Shown here one piece after another: positions 13,546-15,253 of a stretch of 15,253 nucleotides of DNA. Below the pieces are notes generated by a model. It saw only the letters and a list, made by a program, of their open reading frames with translations, did no database searches and had not been told where the DNA came from. Numbering within the stretch: position 1 is the first letter of the stretch; the number at the start of each line of letters is the position of its first letter. A program made the position numbers and the translations under genes. This DNA is from Pseudomonadota bacterium (GTDB taxonomy: Bacteria; Pseudomonadota; Alphaproteobacteria; Rhizobiales; Rhizobiaceae): NCBI GenBank assembly GCA_023399465.1, contig JAEWPB010000006.1, positions 1-15,253 on the forward strand. Reading direction: 5' to 3'.

Positions 13546-15014
13546 GACCAAAGGCATCATTTTTCTCACCGGAATGGGCATGGCCACCACAAAGACGCGA
13601 TAGTTTGCTCAAAGCAGTTCTTCTTCCGGATCAAACAGCTGCTCTGGCCGCGTTGAAGGACTGGCTGTTACATTATGACCTCGATGAAATGACATTTGCG
13701 GATCATAGACTGCTGGCAGCGATTACTGAGCGTCACGGTCGAAACCTCAGTGAAATTCCCGAATATCCGCGTCTCAAAGGCCTGCAAAGGCAATTATGGA
13801 CGCAGTCTCGCATTCGGCTCAATGCGGCCCTGCCGATGCTCAAGCTTCTACATGAAGCAGGTATCGAACTGATGCTTTTGAAAGGTGCGGCGCGCATAAC
13901 TGCCAATGCAAATGCGCAACGCCAGCGAAGCCAGCAGGATGTCGATATTCTCGTTCGTGACGAGCAGATTGAGCTGGCTGCTAGAATACTGAGCGATGGT
14001 AACTGGCAAACAGCGCGCGGCGACAGTGCTTTTGCCGCCATTGCCCGCGCCTCAACCACGCGCGCGATCAATTTCCAATTGCTGCCTTGGGGCGATATTG
14101 ACTTGCATCGCCGTGCCTATCACGGACGCCAGGGCCACACAGATCTCGATCAGAACATCTGGAATGATTCAGTACCCGCCTGCTTTTTCGGCCTCCCGGT
14201 CAGGATTCCATCCCTGGAAGAGCGTCTTGCCATGACACTGTCCCATGGGGCACACACACCGGAAGCGCATAGCGATTGGCTGTTGGACGCCGCCGAGCTT
14301 TTTCGAAATGGCAGCCTCAACTGGACAAAAGCATCTGAGATTTTCACTCGGCGGAGGATGGTCGTACAGGCCCAAATCGGCCTGAGCTATTTACAACATG
14401 TTCTGGGCGATAGTTTTCCTGTTCAAGGTTCACATGCGCTTGCGAGCCTGCGTCCAGAACGTGGGCTGGCTGCACTTGGTACAAAACTACTCGCGCGCCC
14501 AGAAAATGAGATAGTTCCTTGGTTAAGGCCGGTACGCAAGGCATGGCTTGGATATACGCGCGGGCAGCCGACAATTGCGTCCGGTAGCTCTATTGCGCCA
14601 ATTAAGCTTGGCATAGCCCGCCGCTACAAAGGCAAGCACGCCGCATCACATCTACTAGGAACAGAGGCTGAGTTTAGTCTAGCTGGCATGCCAAACGCCC
14701 AGCCTATTGCTCCTGGAAGAATGCCTGTGTTCACTGTGGAGCTCATTATTCCACATCCGGGTGTGCATCGCCGCGTTGAACTCGAACTCAATAGCGAACG
14801 TCAAAACCTTGCACGTTTTAGATTGCTCATTCTCAATAATGGCAATGGCTTCTTACGGGCAAAATTCAAGGCAAGAATTTCAAATCCAATGGATCTTGAT
14901 CGGCTGGTGCTTGAGAGTAGGCCGGGGAAATTGCTGATACCGAACGAACCAGACATAAATTCCCCGAAATACAAACAAATGCCGTTTCAGGTTTTGAATT
15001 GGAGCGTTACGTAG
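13542..15014 (+). CDS. Nucleotidyltransferase family protein (NTP_transf_5-type) with extra C-terminal domain
   Basis: A 490-residue protein. Residues 95-260 fit the uncharacterised NTP_transf_5 nucleotidyltransferase family: MLLKGAAR at 111-118, QDVDILV at 132-138 (Asp133/Asp135 metal pair), INFQLLPWGDIDLHRR at 176-191 (third acidic position Asp185/187), and SLEERLAMTLSHGA further on. Such enzymes would transfer a nucleotide or a nucleotide-linked group; no substrate is established. The region before residue 90 is helical and typical of the family. Residues about 375-490 are beta-rich (FTVELIIPHPG, RVELELNSE, FRLLILNNGNG, LLIPNEP), an addition I do not recognise and which may bind glycan. 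ATGA overlaps the previous stop. This is the last gene before a sharp return to high GC. Confidence 0.75.
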   Translation: MRPKASFFSPEWAWPPQRRDSLLKAVLLPDQTAALAALKDWLLHYDLDEMTFADHRLLAAITERHGRNLSEIPEYPRLKGLQRQLWTQSRIRLNAALPMLKLLHEAGIELMLLKGAARITANANAQRQRSQQDVDILVRDEQIELAARILSDGNWQTARGDSAFAAIARASTTRAINFQLLPWGDIDLHRRAYHGRQGHTDLDQNIWNDSVPACFFGLPVRIPSLEERLAMTLSHGAHTPEAHSDWLLDAAELFRNGSLNWTKASEIFTRRRMVVQAQIGLSYLQHVLGDSFPVQGSHALASLRPERGLAALGTKLLARPENEIVPWLRPVRKAWLGYTRGQPTIASGSSIAPIKLGIARRYKGKHAASHLLGTEAEFSLAGMPNAQPIAPGRMPVFTVELIIPHPGVHRRVELELNSERQNLARFRLLILNNGNGFLRAKFKARISNPMDLDRLVLESRPGKLLIPNEPDINSPKYKQMPFQVLNWSVT

Positions 15015-15253
15015 CACGACGTGATTGAGTAATCATATACGCGGTTGCAACCGCGAGGGGTGCGCGGCCTTTGATGCTCGACGACCACGGGCCTGGATGG
15101 TGCCAGAGACGGGAACAACGCATTTCCGGATTGCGGCCAGTTTGTCCGCGCCCTCGTTCTGCGCCCTCCCCCGACAGTCGCCGCGCATGAACTTCCCCCC
15201 CAATTTCGAACGGGCAGTCGGCATAAGCAGAAGGCTCAGGCACAGGCTTATGT
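15015..15253. other. GC-rich downstream sequence without a supported gene
   Basis: From about 15050 the base composition returns to backbone-like GC. All three minus-strand and one plus-strand open readings run for 50-80 codons, but none has recognisable motifs or a ribosome site. One minus-strand reading (15007 onwards) stays open to the window edge and could be the 3' end of a gene outside. The only clear element is the palindrome at 15040-15055. Confidence 0.4.
15040..15055. repeat. Perfect 16-bp palindrome
   Basis: CGCGGTTGCAACCGCG is its own reverse complement. It lies 25 bases after the cassette's last stop codon, just where GC rises. It could be a dimer-protein operator, a recombination or cruciform site, or a weak 3' hairpin (no T-run follows). 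Confidence 0.6.

Noticed and set aside
10427..15014. Lasso peptide biosynthetic cluster
   Set aside because: PqqD-like, HprK-like and nucleotidyltransferase genes do occur with lasso peptides, but there is no asparagine-synthetase-like cyclase, no transglutaminase-like protease and no exporter. The candidate peptide lacks the Asp/Glu ring residue.
15007..15243. 78-codon minus-strand gene at the window end
   Set aside because: Open to the window edge but without recognisable motifs; its end runs across the palindrome and into the nucleotidyltransferase stop. It needs sequence beyond the window.

Overview
This window looks like a chromosomal segment of a Rhizobiaceae alphaproteobacterium (Rhizobium/Agrobacterium/Ensifer-type). 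The evidence is a 455-residue class II EPSP synthase that I can align from memory, without gaps, to the Agrobacterium CP4 enzyme; an aroA-cmk-rpsA order; an FYDLN-acid (TIGR02300-type) protein; a 208-residue RNase D lacking HRDC domains; and high GC with GTG/TTG starts. No search was run, so all names rest on motif recognition.

Layout. (1) 1-725, minus strand: tRNA-Ala(GGC) and the FYDLN-acid gene, each with a recognisable sigma-70-like promoter, and a strong hairpin terminator after the protein gene. (2) 887-4829, plus strand: aroA and cmk overlap by 4 bases, then a probable terminator, then rpsA with its own leader hairpin, strong Shine-Dalgarno sequence and a textbook terminator. (3) 4845-9399, minus strand: three unrecognised genes (573, 98 and 410 residues) and rnd. 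The unrecognised genes appear linked: two share a C-terminal motif, two share a loosely similar helical segment, and each has a CtrA-like TTAA-N7-TTAA site upstream. Two of those sites lie in a repeated 37-bp element. (4) 9557-10126, plus strand: a nucleoside 2-deoxyribosyltransferase-like gene, divergent from rnd. (5) 10127-10624: a roughly 500-bp transition holding one doubtful 30-residue peptide ORF. (6) 10625-15014, plus strand: five tightly coupled genes of visibly lower GC, encoding a PqqD-like protein, an HPr-kinase-like ATPase, two family 2 glycosyltransferases and a nucleotidyltransferase with an extra C-terminal domain. (7) 15015-15253: GC-rich sequence with a perfect 16-bp palindrome and no gene I can support.

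Regions 1, 2 and the enzymes of 3-4 are core housekeeping. Region 6 is the accessory and most interesting part. Four of its neighbouring genes overlap by 4-7 bases, so they are almost certainly made together. The gene mix (peptide-recognition-like PqqD fold, HprK-fold kinase, glycosyltransferases, nucleotidyltransferase) suggests modification of a peptide, protein or cell-surface glycan. No cyclase, radical-SAM enzyme or transporter lies in the window. The substrate is unknown; candidates are the PqqD protein's own conserved-looking tail or the small upstream ORF.
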